Source of the DNA: Colwellia sp.
GTDB taxonomy: Bacteria; Pseudomonadota; Gammaproteobacteria; Enterobacterales; Alteromonadaceae
Reading direction: 5' to 3'
Length of the DNA: 64,000 nucleotides
NCBI GenBank assembly: GCA_022969175.1
Contig: JALJPB010000012.1
Coordinates: forward strand, 29,475 to 93,474
The notes beneath the pieces are model-generated. The model was not told the origin of the DNA and made no database searches. It saw only the letters and a list, made by a program, of their open reading frames with translations. Position 1 is the stretch's first letter, and every line of letters begins with the position of its first letter. Of this stretch, positions 52,640-63,015 are shown in pieces. Both the position numbers and the translations under genes were made by a program.

Positions 52640-54559
52640 CTACTTAGGCGAGTACCAAATAGGTGATGAATAAGCACGTTCTTGAGCAACTAATTCGGCT
52701 TCTTTAGGCACCTTTGCACCTAATCTGACTTTATCATAAAGCACCCAACGTGGAGTTGGGATTTCTAAAACACGGACATAATAGAAAGCCGATTCATTTT
52801 TATCAAAGTGAGGGTCTGTCCAAACCGTTGATAATTGTGAGTCACCGATGCTATTACTCCACGTAGCGGTTTCTAAATCTACGGTATTACCTACAGGAGT
52901 TTTAGCACGTCCGTCTTTGTCAATTTTACGACCATCTGAAACGGCAACATCGTAAATACGTTCGTGAAGTTTGCCTTTGCTGTCCATCCAGCCTTTAACA
53001 ATTTGTACGCGGTCTAAGTTGCCACTTAAGGGATCTTTCATTGCTGAAATCATAAAGTTTGGCGCTTTATTTCCGGTAGACTTTTTCAAGTCGCCACCCA
53101 TAGGTACACCTTTGTGATAGCCTATTTTTACCGCGTTACTCGCCAGCACATCAGCAGCTTTATAGTCCCAGCCGCCAAAAAACCTGACAGTCATTCTTGG
53201 CCCTGTGGTTGCGTACGTTTCTTTACGCTCCATAGCATCAAATAATGCGGTACGGGTATTTTCATGGGCCCAAATACCGGTATAACCAGAAGCAACTAGG
53301 GTATAGCCTTCAAAAGCGCCTAAGTCAGATTTAACAAAAGGATGGCTGATACGATCGGCACTTGGCTCAACACTTGGCGATTTGCCAAAAAAGTTTTCTT
53401 CCTCCGCGGTAACTAGTGATGTATGACTATCGGTGGCACCACCGACACCAAATTTATAGGGATTAACACCGAATTGTTTCTCAAGCAATAACCCTTGTTT
53501 AAGCGCTTCACGAGCGTATTCACCTTTATACATTTCTGGTTTTTTGAGCTCAGAAATATCTAAATTACCGACGTCCCAGTTTTCATAATCGGCAAATTCA
53601 TCTTCAGGGGAAAGGTAAGGATGGGCTTCACCATCACCTTTTATTTGGGTAATCTCGTAATGTGGTTCCCACTTAGCGCGCTCTTCAACATATGTTTTAT
53701 CAACTACGCCACCATGATAAGTTTTTTTCGTGGGAAACATCCAACCATTAGATAAATTGCCATTGTGAGCAAAGGCAAATGCTCTACCGCCAGTGTCTTT
53801 TTCATAAGCGGCTAGCCACTTATATAAAGATTTTGGATCAGTGCTGCCATGAGGGGCTAATGTGGTTGCGGGTTGAACTTTGAGCGCTTTATCAGCATTA
53901 TCTCTAAAAATAACATTGCGATGAAGGTTGAAGCCTTTAGGCACTGAGGTCCATTCATAACCAATAAAGGCGGTAAATAAACCGGGTTCATTATGTTGCT
54001 CTGCCGCTTCAACAATCTCTTTCCATATCCCATTAAAAACCTTAGAGCCGGGGCTATAATCATCTAAAAATTCTTTTGGTAATGTTCCTTGAGAAAAATT
54101 TTGAATCAATTCAAAGGCAGCGGCGCCAGCTTCTTTACCGCCTTTTTGGAATGCTGCATTCCATTTTCTACCTAGATCTACAGCGAGAATATTGGGTTTG
54201 CCAACTTTAAGATCTGATGCCATACCCATTAAATCGGTATGGTCGGTAATTATCATCCAATCAAGTGGCCGCGATAATTTAACCGGTAAGCCCGTTGAAG
54301 AAGTGATTTCTTCTCCCTTAGCCAAACGATATGCCTCATCAAGTCCAACAGTATTACCAAACAAACCAGCATCTAGTGATAGGCCCGTATGTAAATGTGA
54401 GTCACCCCAGTATACGTTTATCGGCATAGTTGACGATGCATAAGGAGAGTAACTTTTATCGGCAGTGCTTTTTTTATCATTAGGTTCAGCAGTAACACCA
54501 CTTGCCGTTAAGCCTAATTGAACAGCAATTAGCACTTTTGCTAACTTTCTAATATTCAT
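52640..54559 (-). CDS. Secreted DUF3604 protein (PHP-like metallohydrolase)
   Basis: 639 residues with a signal peptide (about 1-24, ending GVTA). PHP-type metal motifs are seen: [12 protein letters not shown] with His55-x-His57, [10 protein letters not shown] with Asp106-His107, FAHNGN near 265, and GGATDSHTS with His379. The C-terminus (about 500-620) is beta-rich ([26 protein letters not shown]). This suggests a metal-dependent phosphoesterase or related hydrolase acting in the periplasm; DUF3604 proteins have no firm function known to me. First gene of a three-gene operon with the parvulin and HupE-like genes. AAGGAAACAGT precedes the ATG. Confidence 0.9.
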   Translation of the reverse strand: MNIRKLAKVLIAVQLGLTASGVTAEPNDKKSTADKSYSPYASSTMPINVYWGDSHLHTGLSLDAGLFGNTVGLDEAYRLAKGEEITSSTGLPVKLSRPLDWMIITDHTDLMGMASDLKVGKPNILAVDLGRKWNAAFQKGGKEAGAAAFELIQNFSQGTLPKEFLDDYSPGSKVFNGIWKEIVEAAEQHNEPGLFTAFIGYEWTSVPKGFNLHRNVIFRDNADKALKVQPATTLAPHGSTDPKSLYKWLAAYEKDTGGRAFAFAHNGNLSNGWMFPTKKTYHGGVVDKTYVEERAKWEPHYEITQIKGDGEAHPYLSPEDEFADYENWDVGNLDISELKKPEMYKGEYAREALKQGLLLEKQFGVNPYKFGVGGATDSHTSLVTAEEENFFGKSPSVEPSADRISHPFVKSDLGAFEGYTLVASGYTGIWAHENTRTALFDAMERKETYATTGPRMTVRFFGGWDYKAADVLASNAVKIGYHKGVPMGGDLKKSTGNKAPNFMISAMKDPLSGNLDRVQIVKGWMDSKGKLHERIYDVAVSDGRKIDKDGRAKTPVGNTVDLETATWSNSIGDSQLSTVWTDPHFDKNESAFYYVRVLEIPTPRWVLYDKVRLGAKVPKEAELVAQERAYSSPIWYSPK

Positions 54560-54741
54560 ACTGTTTCCTTGTTTTTAGTCGCTAAAAATCCACATTAAAA
54601 CTAGATGAGTTATCAAAGACTAATGTAAATAATAGCTTTGTACAAATATTATGCTGATTTATTTGTAAGCATTGAGAATATTGACAGTATTTAGGATTAA
54701 GCTTTGATAGGATTGTACTTTTTGTTGCAACAAAAGAAGAA

Positions 54742-54784
54742 GTAACCACTGAGATAGATGAGTTAATGAACTCACAGTGGTTAC
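54742..54784 (-). terminator. Hairpin after rep
   Basis: Arms GTAACCACTG (54742-54751) and CAGTGGTTAC (54775-54784) are perfectly complementary with GAG/CTC extending inside. On the minus strand it lies 38 bp after the rep stop and is followed by TTCTTCTTTTG, a moderate terminator. The outer 12-mer is identical to the tandem repeat unit at 27676-27716. Confidence 0.55.
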
Positions 54785-54821
54785 CTGCTGTAATATATTT
54801 TTTGCTAAAAAGATAAAAAAT

Positions 54822-56843
54822 TTATTTTTTATTTTTCTTTAACTGTTCTCGTAGACTGGCCATGCCTACTTTGGCAGATTGCTTTTTATGCTCATCAGTC
54901 TTTTTAACTTGGCCTACTTCCCAACTTAAATCATCTTGCGGTAATTCATGTAAAAATCGGCTGACTTCAGTGCGTGAAACCTCGCCAAATTGTCGGCGCT
55001 CTTTAGCATAGGTGAAAATTAGCTCTCGTTGAGCACGAGTAATACCTACATAGGCCAAACGACGTTCTTCTTCGATATTGCCTTCATCAATGCTGGTTTG
55101 ATGCGGCAATAAACCCTCTTCCATACCAATCATAAAGACATAAGGAAATTCTAAGCCTTTGGATGCATGCAAGGTCATCAGTTGTACTTGATCGGCACCT
55201 TCTTCTTCTTCATTACGCTCCATCATGTCTCGCAGCGTTAAACGTGTAACAATTTGCGGAAGTGTCATCGGCTCTTCGTCATCAGCACCTTCAAGCATTT
55301 GTGTTACCCAACTAAACAGCTCAGTAACATTTTTCATGCGCATTTCAGCACCTTTTGCACTTGGGGTATTATCGTATAAATAATCTTCGTAGTTAATTTC
55401 ACGGATCATTGATCTTAACACCGCCGCAGTATCGCCTCGTTCACATTGATCAGCCGTGCCAACTAACCAGTGAGTAAAACGCTGGACATTTTCCAAACCT
55501 CGGCCGGTTAAGTGCTGTTCAAGGCCTAGTTCAAAACTAGCTGCAAACATGCTAATTTGACGCATATTTGCGTAGTTACCAAGCTTCTCTAAAGTGGCTG
55601 GCCCTAATTCTCTGCGCGGAGTATTTACGATGCGTAAAAAGGCATTATCGTCATCAGGATTAACTAATACCCGTAAATAGGCCATTACATCTTTAATTTC
55701 TGCTCGCGAGAAAAACGAAGTACCCCCACTGATTCTGTAAGGAATACGGTTAAGCATTAAGGCTTTTTCTAATAACCTAGATTGATGATTACCGCGATAC
55801 AATACCGCGTAGTTCTTAAATTGACTTTTGTTGATAAAGCGATGGCCAATCAGCTCCCCCACTAAACGTTCAATTTCATGTTCTTCATTTTTAGCTTGTA
55901 AAACTCGAAGTTTCACACCGTAGGGTAACTCACTAAAAAGTGCTTTGTCATAAACATGAGGGTTATTGGCAATAAGAATATTGGCACATTTTAGAATACG
56001 GCCACTTGAGCGGTAGTTTTGTTCTAACTTGATTAACTTTAAATTTGGATAGTCTTTACCTAATAGCACCAAGTTTTGTGGACGAGCACCACGCCATGAA
56101 TAAATTGATTGGTCATCATCCCCAACTACGGTTAATCGACCCCGTTCACCGGTAATTAATTTAACTAATTCATATTGACTGGTATTGGTATCTTGGTATT
56201 CATCTACCAACATATAGCGAATTTTATTACGCCAACGGGTACGTACTTCTTCATAGTTTTTTAATAATAGCGTTGGTATAAGAATCAGATCATCAAAGTC
56301 GAGAGCATTATATGCTTTCATGTGCTTTTGATAACGGACATAAAATTCTGCATATAATGTCGAGTCGGCATCAGATGCCATTTTTATTACCGCATCGGGC
56401 AGTAATAAATCATTTTTCCAGTTAGAAATCATGCTTTGCAGTTTGCTTAACAAATCTTTGTCACCTTCAAGCTCATCTATGGTGAGATCTTTCAATAGTG
56501 CTAAAGTATCTTGATCATCAAACAGGGTAAAGCCAGGTTTATAACCCAAAATTTTAATTTCTCTGCGAACAATATCTAAACCAAGGGAGTGAAACGTAGA
56601 AACCGTTAGCCCACGAGTTAAGTCTTTACCCATCATTCTTTTTATTCGTTCTTTTAACTCTCTCGCTGCTTTATTGGTAAAGGTTACCGCAGCAATATTG
56701 CGAGCCTTGTAGTCACATTTTTCAATTAAATAGGCAACCTTCTGACAAATAACCCCTGTTTTACCACTGCCAGCACCTGCTAATACCAAGCAAGGCCCAC
56801 TGATGTATTTTACTGCTTCATTTTGTCCGGGGTTAAGTTTCAT
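54822..56843 (-). CDS. rep: ATP-dependent DNA helicase Rep
   Basis: 673 residues, superfamily 1[30 protein letters not shown] opens with the Q-motif and Walker [10 protein letters not shown] (DExx box), [14 protein letters not shown] and [24 protein letters not shown] and [10 protein letters not shown] follow in order. A 3'-5' helicase that clears proteins from DNA ahead of forks. The length and starting sequence fit Rep (673 in E. coli) better than UvrD. It appears to be transcribed alone. Confidence 0.96.
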   Translation of the reverse strand: MKLNPGQNEAVKYISGPCLVLAGAGSGKTGVICQKVAYLIEKCDYKARNIAAVTFTNKAARELKERIKRMMGKDLTRGLTVSTFHSLGLDIVRREIKILGYKPGFTLFDDQDTLALLKDLTIDELEGDKDLLSKLQSMISNWKNDLLLPDAVIKMASDADSTLYAEFYVRYQKHMKAYNALDFDDLILIPTLLLKNYEEVRTRWRNKIRYMLVDEYQDTNTSQYELVKLITGERGRLTVVGDDDQSIYSWRGARPQNLVLLGKDYPNLKLIKLEQNYRSSGRILKCANILIANNPHVYDKALFSELPYGVKLRVLQAKNEEHEIERLVGELIGHRFINKSQFKNYAVLYRGNHQSRLLEKALMLNRIPYRISGGTSFFSRAEIKDVMAYLRVLVNPDDDNAFLRIVNTPRRELGPATLEKLGNYANMRQISMFAASFELGLEQHLTGRGLENVQRFTHWLVGTADQCERGDTAAVLRSMIREINYEDYLYDNTPSAKGAEMRMKNVTELFSWVTQMLEGADDEEPMTLPQIVTRLTLRDMMERNEEEEGADQVQLMTLHASKGLEFPYVFMIGMEEGLLPHQTSIDEGNIEEERRLAYVGITRAQRELIFTYAKERRQFGEVSRTEVSRFLHELPQDDLSWEVGQVKKTDEHKKQSAKVGMASLREQLKKNKK

Positions 56844-56972
56844 TATTAGTCTTCATTGATGAATCGGTGACAATTTTAAGATTGGGGATTTTACCTGTTT
56901 TTAATCATTGGCAAAATAGTTAATTGCCTTACAATAGAGAGATTAGGGTAAAATAGATAAAATAATGAGAAA

Positions 56973-57230
56973 ATGATGATTAATGCCAAAAAAATTGAAG
57001 AAATTGCCAAACAAGTCACCGATGCTATTCCACCCAGTTTGAAAAACCTTGCCAACGATTTAGAAGAGAAAACTAAAACGGTATTACAACGAAAATTATC
57101 TCAACTTGATGTCGTTAGTCGTGAAGAGTTTGATGTGCAAACCCAAGTATTGATTAAAACGCGAGAAAAAATTGCTGAGCTTGAGGCGAAAATGGCAGAA
57201 TTAGAAGCTATCGTTAGGTCCGCTGAATAA
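56973..57230 (+). CDS. ubiK: Ubiquinone biosynthesis accessory factor UbiK
   Basis: 85 residues, all helical: INAKKIEEIAKQVTDAIPPSLKNLANDLEEKTKTVLQRKLSQLDVVSREEFDVQTQVLIKTREKIAELEAKMAELE contains the BMFP/YqiC pattern, a C-terminal trimeric coiled coil. UbiK binds UbiJ to build the soluble ubiquinone complex; ubiJ lies 12 kb upstream in this window. Two adjacent ATGs (56973, 56976) could start it. It is divergent from rep. Confidence 0.92.
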   Translation: MMINAKKIEEIAKQVTDAIPPSLKNLANDLEEKTKTVLQRKLSQLDVVSREEFDVQTQVLIKTREKIAELEAKMAELEAIVRSAE

Positions 57231-57243
57231 ACAATGCGCTTCG

Positions 57244-57291
57244 GCCGTGTTGATCTTTCATCTTCATTGCTGAAATGTCCGACAACACGGC
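57244..57291. terminator. Hairpin between convergent ubiK and XRE genes
   Basis: Perfect 9-bp arms GCCGTGTTG (57244-57252) and CAACACGGC (57283-57291) with a 30-nt loop. GACAAACTTTTACTC follows on the plus strand, a weak T-tract. It may end both transcripts. Confidence 0.45.
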
Positions 57292-57319
57292 GACAAACTT
57301 TTACTCCGTCAATTATTGG

Positions 57320-58039
57320 TTACAACTTATAAAATTTTCTCTCTAAAACAAAACCCATAATGCCAGCACTCATTAGTAATACACCAAAAAGTTGTAACCA
57401 TGCATTAATTGGTTGAGGAATTTCAACTTCTCGGTCTATGTAATATTCCCTTAATCCACCTTCAACTTCGAGACTAAAGCGCTGACCTCGATGATTAGGA
57501 CTTAAATATATAACATCATCTCGGCGTTTTGCCATTTCAATTCCTTTTATGATGCTTACTTTGTGAGAATCCTTTTGAGTCCTGTCTAATAAATCACGCC
57601 ATTGATGAAATATATTTTTTGGTTCCCCTTTTAAAACAATGCCTCGGGATTCATATTGATAAAACCTTTCTGTAAATATTAATTTGCTTGCGCCTGTATA
57701 AAACAATGTTATTGCTATCACAATTAAAAAACTGCAAACATACAAATATTGACGCTGATTAATAACGCTAACCTGATGTTGTTGTTTAAACCAAGCATCA
57801 ATCATTGGTATTTGAATTAATTGTTTTTTAGACTCACTTAAAGTAAACATTTTCAGAAACTGTTCTAAGTTTAGGTTAAATGCCGTTAATATTTTTTGAA
57901 ATATTTCATTTGATGGTATCGATTTATCGTTTTCAAGTTTTGATAAATACGATTGCTCTATACCCACTAAAGCCGACAACTCTGGCTGACTTAACTCGCG
58001 TTCTTGACGCAGTTTTTTTAATTGTTCACCTAAGGTCAT
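57320..58039 (-). CDS. XRE-type helix-turn-helix membrane protein
   Basis: 239 residues. The N-terminal helix-turn-helix (about 4-60: LKKLRQERELSQPELSALVG, IEQSYLSKLENDKSIPS) is followed by a linker and a membrane helix (about 92-115, YLYVCSFLIVIAITLFYTG). A segment of about 95 residues presumably lies outside (ESRGIVLKGEPKNIFHQWRDLLDR ...), and a second helix (WLQLFGVLLMSAGIMGFVLE) follows before a short basic tail. A membrane-tethered DNA-binding regulator is the simplest reading. The target is unknown; the DUF418 gene upstream is a candidate. Confidence 0.85.
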   Translation of the reverse strand: MTLGEQLKKLRQERELSQPELSALVGIEQSYLSKLENDKSIPSNEIFQKILTAFNLNLEQFLKMFTLSESKKQLIQIPMIDAWFKQQHQVSVINQRQYLYVCSFLIVIAITLFYTGASKLIFTERFYQYESRGIVLKGEPKNIFHQWRDLLDRTQKDSHKVSIIKGIEMAKRRDDVIYLSPNHRGQRFSLEVEGGLREYYIDREVEIPQPINAWLQLFGVLLMSAGIMGFVLERKFYKL

Positions 58040-58190
58040 ACTGATATTCCTTACTGTTTATTTATATTTTAATAAGTATTTTGCTGTCGACGGCAAAGGC
58101 TATTCTTAGGTATTCATGCAGAAATATAAAGGTGAATATAACTGAATATTGAAGAATATGAAGGAAAACATGGCAAGAGGCAGATGACTA

Positions 58191-58217
58191 CGTCCTCGAA
58201 TGATTAACTCGAGGACG
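58191..58217 (-). terminator. Hairpin after the DUF418 gene
   Basis: CGTCCTCGA (58191-58199) pairs with TCGAGGACG (58209-58217) around a 9-nt loop, 25 bp past the DUF418 stop. There is no T-run, so termination would be factor-dependent, or it only protects the mRNA end. Confidence 0.45.
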
Positions 58218-58242
58218 ATAACATTGTTGTTTATTGGCTTAC

Positions 58243-59787
58243 TTACGTGGTAGCAAGACGCATGGGTTGTAGTTGTTTATACGTTAAACTGCGCCACAGC
58301 CATTCAAGAGGACCAAACTGATAGCGTTTTAACCACCATGTAGAAAGAAACAGTTGGCAAATAATAATTACAAATACAATAAGCATTTGTGGTGCTCGAG
58401 ATATTTGTCCAAACATACCGCCAGCATAACCATAAAAGATGCTAGTTAAGATCACGGAATGGGTAATGTAGTTAGTTAATGCCATTCGTCCTAAAGGAGC
58501 AAATATATTAAGCCGTTTAGCCCACTTAGCTGAGCCCAATAAACTAACAACTAAACCTAAATACCCTGCAGCAGTAACATATTGACCAATGAAAAATAAG
58601 GTATTACCTGTAGCAAGTAACATCATCACATTTTCTGCGGCCGGATGCTGGGTAATTAATAGTCCTCCGACAGTAAAGGACAACCCCAATCCTAACCCTA
58701 TCCATGCCATAGGTTTAAATAATACTTTATGTTGCTGATGGTTTTTTAATACCCCACTTGAGATAAACCAATAACCTAATAAAAATATAGGTAAATACAT
58801 AGTTAGCGCAAACACAGGCGATAACATCAACATAAAACCAGCAAAACCAATACGATATTCAGTAGCTTGCCAATACGAACCTTCAGTGAATGCGGTAATT
58901 TCTTCTTTCTCGTCTTTAGAAAATTCTTGTCTGCCTTCAACAATGTCATTTACTTGTTGAGCAATTATCTCTTCATCTAGTTGCTGTTCAGTTTTAACTT
59001 CATCCTCAGCTTCAGCTATTTGTTCTGTAGCCATTTCAGCAACTTCACCTGAACTTGAATTAAAGCTATCTGTCTCGGCTTCTCTTTCTGTTAGCAAACT
59101 AGCATCTGGGTTCTGTGAATATTCTGAATTTTCTACTTCAGTCATTCTTTGATCAACTAAAACGGCAATATGCTGTTCTTGCTGCCAAATTTCAGTTAAC
59201 GATTGACGATCCACGGCAACACCAAAACCAAATCCGGCTATAACCGATAATAATGTCGGCACGGCTAACCAAACTAGCCCAATTTTTAAAAATGACCGAG
59301 GATTGTCGTATTTTTGAAAACGTGGACGTTTTAATAAAAATATCCATCCTAATAACAGCAAACCAGCAAATGCATAATCATGTAAAATATCGCCGCCCCA
59401 TAAAAAGAACATATGGAACAAACCAAAAGCATACAAAACAACCATACGCCTGACAAACCAAGCACCAAAAGGACGACCCGCGTCCTTTGCCCGAATTAAC
59501 ATCACCGCAAAGCCCATTCCAAAGAGCAAAGCAAAAATTTTATAAAACTTACCTTCAATAAAGCACCGCACTAACCAACCAGCAGCATGATCAAGCCCCG
59601 TTAAATCAGGATCAAAACTGCCTAGAGTAGACATGCTACGGCCAAACCATTCGATATTCATTAATAAAATACCAACTAATGCAAGGCCACGGAGAATATC
59701 CATGGCATTGATGCGATTATTTGTTGATAGTGGTATTAACTGGGGGGAATTATTATTTTCAGAGTCTTCAGGGGGAGAGGTTGTCAT
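58243..59787 (-). CDS. DUF418 family membrane protein with acidic insert
   Basis: 514 residues. N-terminal AMDILRGLALVGILLMNIEWFG and the C-terminal DUF418 core (GRMALTNYITHSVILTSIFYG ... FGPLEWLWRSLTYKQLQPM) with about eight to ten membrane helices define the family, which is of unknown function. Between about 200 and 300 lies a long hydrophilic, strongly acidic stretch (many Glu, Asp, Gln, Ser) longer than in typical members of about 400 residues. It probably forms an outside or cytosolic loop. It runs ahead of the XRE gene on the same strand. Confidence 0.88.
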   Translation of the reverse strand: MTTSPPEDSENNNSPQLIPLSTNNRINAMDILRGLALVGILLMNIEWFGRSMSTLGSFDPDLTGLDHAAGWLVRCFIEGKFYKIFALLFGMGFAVMLIRAKDAGRPFGAWFVRRMVVLYAFGLFHMFFLWGGDILHDYAFAGLLLLGWIFLLKRPRFQKYDNPRSFLKIGLVWLAVPTLLSVIAGFGFGVAVDRQSLTEIWQQEQHIAVLVDQRMTEVENSEYSQNPDASLLTEREAETDSFNSSSGEVAEMATEQIAEAEDEVKTEQQLDEEIIAQQVNDIVEGRQEFSKDEKEEITAFTEGSYWQATEYRIGFAGFMLMLSPVFALTMYLPIFLLGYWFISSGVLKNHQQHKVLFKPMAWIGLGLGLSFTVGGLLITQHPAAENVMMLLATGNTLFFIGQYVTAAGYLGLVVSLLGSAKWAKRLNIFAPLGRMALTNYITHSVILTSIFYGYAGGMFGQISRAPQMLIVFVIIICQLFLSTWWLKRYQFGPLEWLWRSLTYKQLQPMRLATT

Positions 59788-59898
59788 GTCAATCCGTTGT
59801 TTATTTTATTATTATTTAAACCTACCGCCTAGAATATCGAAACTTTCAGCGATATTCTAGACTAAATTGTAAACAGATGTTTAGCAGCAATAATAAAG

Positions 59899-60831
59899 TT
59901 ACTTCTCTTTCATATTCCACAAAATCCCTTGGTCACTGCCCATGACAGTCGTTGGCAACTGCCCATTCCATTGTTGAGCTTTGACATATTCAACTAACAT
60001 TTGATTGTTTTTTATTGCCGATGATTTCTTTTCCATCGCTTCAGCTTCAGCAAGGCCTATAACTCTAATAGCTTCAGCCTGAGCTACTGCTTCAATAGTA
60101 ATGGCATAAGCAGAGCCATCAGCTCGGGCTTTCTCAGCATCACGTTTTGCCTCGGCGGTATTAACTTCACGTTGAGCTTCTAGTTTTTGGCGCTCTAAAC
60201 GATGTTTTTCAGCTGCTGCTAAATTTTTCTCTGTTTGTTTAGTCTCAATACTTTGCAAATATTTAGCAGGTAAGATTAAATTTTCAATTTGAACACTGTC
60301 TAATTTTACTGGAAAATCAATCATGGCACTAGCTAGTGTTTCTTCAATCTTTTGAATGACTTGGCCTCGATTCTGGATAATTTGTTCTGCTTTAAAGCGT
60401 GCTAAGGCATCTTTTGCCGCAGAGCGAAGACGAGGGTCGAGAATGCGATTTTCAAATTGATCTAAGCCACCATAGTTTTTATATAACTCAAAAGCTTCTG
60501 AGCGAATAACCGTCCAGTTAACTGAAACTTCCACTTGAACTGGCATTTGCTCATAGGTTGACGCTTTTAATGCTTCAGAGTTTTTTCGAGTACGGATTTC
60601 TAATTCTGTTACTGAGTCAGCAAAAGGAATTTTATAATGTAAGCCGGGATTAACTTGAGTAGTGGCTTCGCCAAAACGTTTGACAATACCAACATGACCT
60701 TCATCTATGGTGTAAAGTGCTGACCAGGCGAGCCCAACAACGATAACTGCTGAACCTATTTTTAACATGTGTTTACCGAGGTTGGCAGGGTCTATTTCAA
60801 CTGATTTTTTTGATAAGTTATTTGATAGCAT
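59899..60831 (-). CDS. SPFH/prohibitin family membrane protein
   Basis: 310 residues. One N-terminal membrane helix (KIGSAVIVVGLAWSALYTI, about 26-44), then the SPFH domain (about 45-215: EGHVGIVKRFGEATTQVNPGLHYKIPFADSVTELEIRTR) and a charged coiled coil (about 215-285, RLEQ-like NLAAAEKHRLERQKLEAQREVNTAEAKRD). Such proteins form large rings in the inner membrane, often with FtsH. HflK/HflC cannot be assigned since no partner lies next to it. It seems to be monocistronic. Confidence 0.9.
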   Translation of the reverse strand: MLSNNLSKKSVEIDPANLGKHMLKIGSAVIVVGLAWSALYTIDEGHVGIVKRFGEATTQVNPGLHYKIPFADSVTELEIRTRKNSEALKASTYEQMPVQVEVSVNWTVIRSEAFELYKNYGGLDQFENRILDPRLRSAAKDALARFKAEQIIQNRGQVIQKIEETLASAMIDFPVKLDSVQIENLILPAKYLQSIETKQTEKNLAAAEKHRLERQKLEAQREVNTAEAKRDAEKARADGSAYAITIEAVAQAEAIRVIGLAEAEAMEKKSSAIKNNQMLVEYVKAQQWNGQLPTTVMGSDQGILWNMKEK

Positions 60832-60945
60832 CTTGTTTCCTTTGATGTGCTTTGTTTTTTTATTAGATTGCGCCCTGTGACATATTATGTCAAGTGGAAT
60901 TTACTGCTATAAAAATAACTGAAATGAAAGTATGAAAAAATAGGT

Positions 60946-60980
60946 AAAAAAAAGATAGCTAGGTCAGTTAGCTATCTTTT
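60946..60980 (-). terminator. Intrinsic terminator after hemN
   Basis: AAAAGATAGCTA (60950-60961) pairs perfectly with TAGCTATCTTTT (60969-60980) around a 7-nt loop, with eight T following on the minus strand. It lies 28 bp past the hemN stop codon. Confidence 0.92.
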
Positions 60981-61007
60981 ATCGATTCACTATTTTCTGG
61001 TTAAAAA

Positions 61008-62378
61008 TTAAATAACTCTAGAAAAACGTTGTTGATTAATATGCTGCTTCATATAAGCGTCGAAGCTCATGCAAATAATTCGAATTAATAATCTTGCCTT
61101 TTGCTCAACACGAATAAAGTTTTTACTATTTTCCACTAATTCATCTTCGATGAAGGTAGTTAATAGCGGTAAATCATCGATAAAGTATTGATCGAAGTCG
61201 ATATTATACTTTTTGTTAATGTCGTTTTTGTTTACAGACAAATTACACATTAATTCACGAATAACTTCACCGCGAATAACATCATCTTGTGACAAACTGA
61301 CGCCTTTTTCTTGGACATTCTCTTTGCTTTCAATTGCTTGGTAATAAGTTTTAAGATCTTTAACATTTTGGCTAAATGAGGTACCAATATTGCTGATAGA
61401 AGATACACCTAATCCTAATAAATCACATCCACCTTTAGTGGTATAACCTTGGAAGTTACGGTGCAAAGTACCCTCTTTTTGCGCAATCGATAATTCATCA
61501 TCAGGTTTGGCAAAGTGATCCATGCCAATGAAGTCATAACCAAAAGCACACAGCTTTTCGATGGCAAGTTTCATTAAGGCGAACTTCTGCTGCACATTAG
61601 GTAACCATTCATCGCGTAATTTACGTTGCGCGGCAAAGCGACTAGGTAAATGCGCATAGCTAAATAGTGAAATACGATCAACATCCCATTGATGGGCTAT
61701 GTTCAATGTTTTTGTAAAAGTTTCGATAGTTTGATGAGGTAAACCATAAATTAAATCAATATTGATCGACTTAAAGCCGACGTTTTTTGCATGACCAATA
61801 AAGTTACCAATAAATTCGGTTGATTGTACACGATTAATGGTTTCTTGCACTTTTCTATCAATGTCTTGAACACCAATACTGATCCGGTTAAAACCTAAGT
61901 CAAAAAGGTGATCAGCTAAGTTCATTTCAATTTCACGGGGGTCTATTTCAATGCTCATTTCAACGTGATCAGCAAAAGTGAATTTTTCTTTTAATAGCGA
62001 AACTAATTTAGTGATTTGTTTATGAGTTAAAAAGCTTGGGGTACCACCGCCCCAATGTAATTGTTTGACGGTGTAGTCGGTAAAAAATTCTGCTCGTGAG
62101 CTTATTTCTTGTGCTAAATATTCTAAATAGGTATCGGCTTTGTCACGATGGCGAGTGATAACTTTATTACAACCACAGTAATAACAAAGACTATGACAAA
62201 AAGGAATATGCACATATAAAGACAATTCGCGATTAGGAGAGTCTTCTACCGCTTGAATAAAATCTTGCTCAGAGAATTCATCATGAAACTCTAAGGCTGT
62301 CGGATACGATGTATACCTTGGCCCACTGGTATTATATTTTGATAATAATTGAGGGTCGAAAAATTTATTAGCTTTCAT
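61008..62378 (-). CDS. hemN: Oxygen-independent coproporphyrinogen III oxidase
   Basis: 456 residues. Radical SAM enzyme that converts coproporphyrinogen III to protoporphyrinogen IX without oxygen. The 4Fe-4S motif is CHSLCYYCGC: Cys61, Cys65, Cys68 and the extra Cys70 typical of true HemN. SGPRYTSYPTALEFH at the N-terminus (residues 18-32) and LHWGGGTPSFL, SIGVQDIDRKVQ, the HemN substrate-site features, are present; HemW-like proteins lack the N-terminal arm. An FNR-like site lies 70 bp before the start. It follows yihI-DUF2489. Confidence 0.96.
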   Translation of the reverse strand: MKANKFFDPQLLSKYNTSGPRYTSYPTALEFHDEFSEQDFIQAVEDSPNRELSLYVHIPFCHSLCYYCGCNKVITRHRDKADTYLEYLAQEISSRAEFFTDYTVKQLHWGGGTPSFLTHKQITKLVSLLKEKFTFADHVEMSIEIDPREIEMNLADHLFDLGFNRISIGVQDIDRKVQETINRVQSTEFIGNFIGHAKNVGFKSINIDLIYGLPHQTIETFTKTLNIAHQWDVDRISLFSYAHLPSRFAAQRKLRDEWLPNVQQKFALMKLAIEKLCAFGYDFIGMDHFAKPDDELSIAQKEGTLHRNFQGYTTKGGCDLLGLGVSSISNIGTSFSQNVKDLKTYYQAIESKENVQEKGVSLSQDDVIRGEVIRELMCNLSVNKNDINKKYNIDFDQYFIDDLPLLTTFIEDELVENSKNFIRVEQKARLLIRIICMSFDAYMKQHINQQRFSRVI

Positions 62379-62446
62379 TGTTAGTTACCAAATAAGCAGT
62401 TACTTATATTCTGCTCAATAGTTTATCAACAAAGGAATTATGGGTA

Positions 62447-62460
62447 TTGATCAAGCGCAA
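62447..62460 (-). promoter_or_regulatory. FNR-like site upstream of hemN
   Basis: TTGCGCTTGATCAA on the minus strand, eight of ten matches to TTGAT-N4-ATCAA. A TATTGA -10 candidate at 62415-62420 would place it near -41.5, the classical activator position. FNR/Anr control of hemN is known in other gammaproteobacteria. Confidence 0.45.
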
Positions 62461-62493
62461 AGTTATAAAACTATTTAGCACTTAATCGATCTT

Positions 62494-62982
62494 TTATACT
62501 GCTAAGGTGCTAATACGCTCAGTAGCATATTGATGTAATAGTTCGAGATCGGTCACTATTTTAGTATGTAACTCAGCTTCTGCTTTTATTCGTTGTAGGT
62601 CTTCTTTCATTCGTGCTTTTTTAGCAAGTTCTTTGCGTGAATCAAGTATGCTTAACTCTTTGATTCGGTTATAAAGCTCGAAGATTGAAGGAAATTGTTG
62701 TGAGAGTTCTTTGCTTGTTTTTAACGAATCTAATAATACACTTATACGCCAACAGCCTTCTGAGAAGTCACATTGCTCTTCTTTCATTGCACGTACAATG
62801 ATAACTACTGAGTCGAGTATTTTTTTATCGTGAACTTTTAAAGCGAGTTGATGAGCATCATCCGCCCGCTTTTTCTGTACCGTTTGAGCTTTTAATTGCC
62901 TTAATAACTTTCCGGCATAAAATGCAAGGGAAGCAACTACAACAACAGCGGTAATAATAGCGTAGAGCCAAAAATCAGTCAT
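62494..62982 (-). CDS. DUF2489 family protein
   Basis: 162 residues. An N-terminal membrane helix (WLYAIITAVVVVASLAFYAGKL, about 4-25), then a helical cytosolic region: KKRADDAHQLALKVHDKKILDSVVIIVRAMKEEQCDFSEGCWRIS matches the DUF2489 pattern. Function unknown. It lies 33 bp after yihI on the same strand and 115 bp before hemN; the yihI-DUF2489-hemN order recurs in relatives. Confidence 0.88.
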   Translation of the reverse strand: MTDFWLYAIITAVVVVASLAFYAGKLLRQLKAQTVQKKRADDAHQLALKVHDKKILDSVVIIVRAMKEEQCDFSEGCWRISVLLDSLKTSKELSQQFPSIFELYNRIKELSILDSRKELAKKARMKEDLQRIKAEAELHTKIVTDLELLHQYATERISTLAV

Positions 62983-63015
62983 TCAATGATAACCTTTAGA
63001 CATTAAGCAATACGC

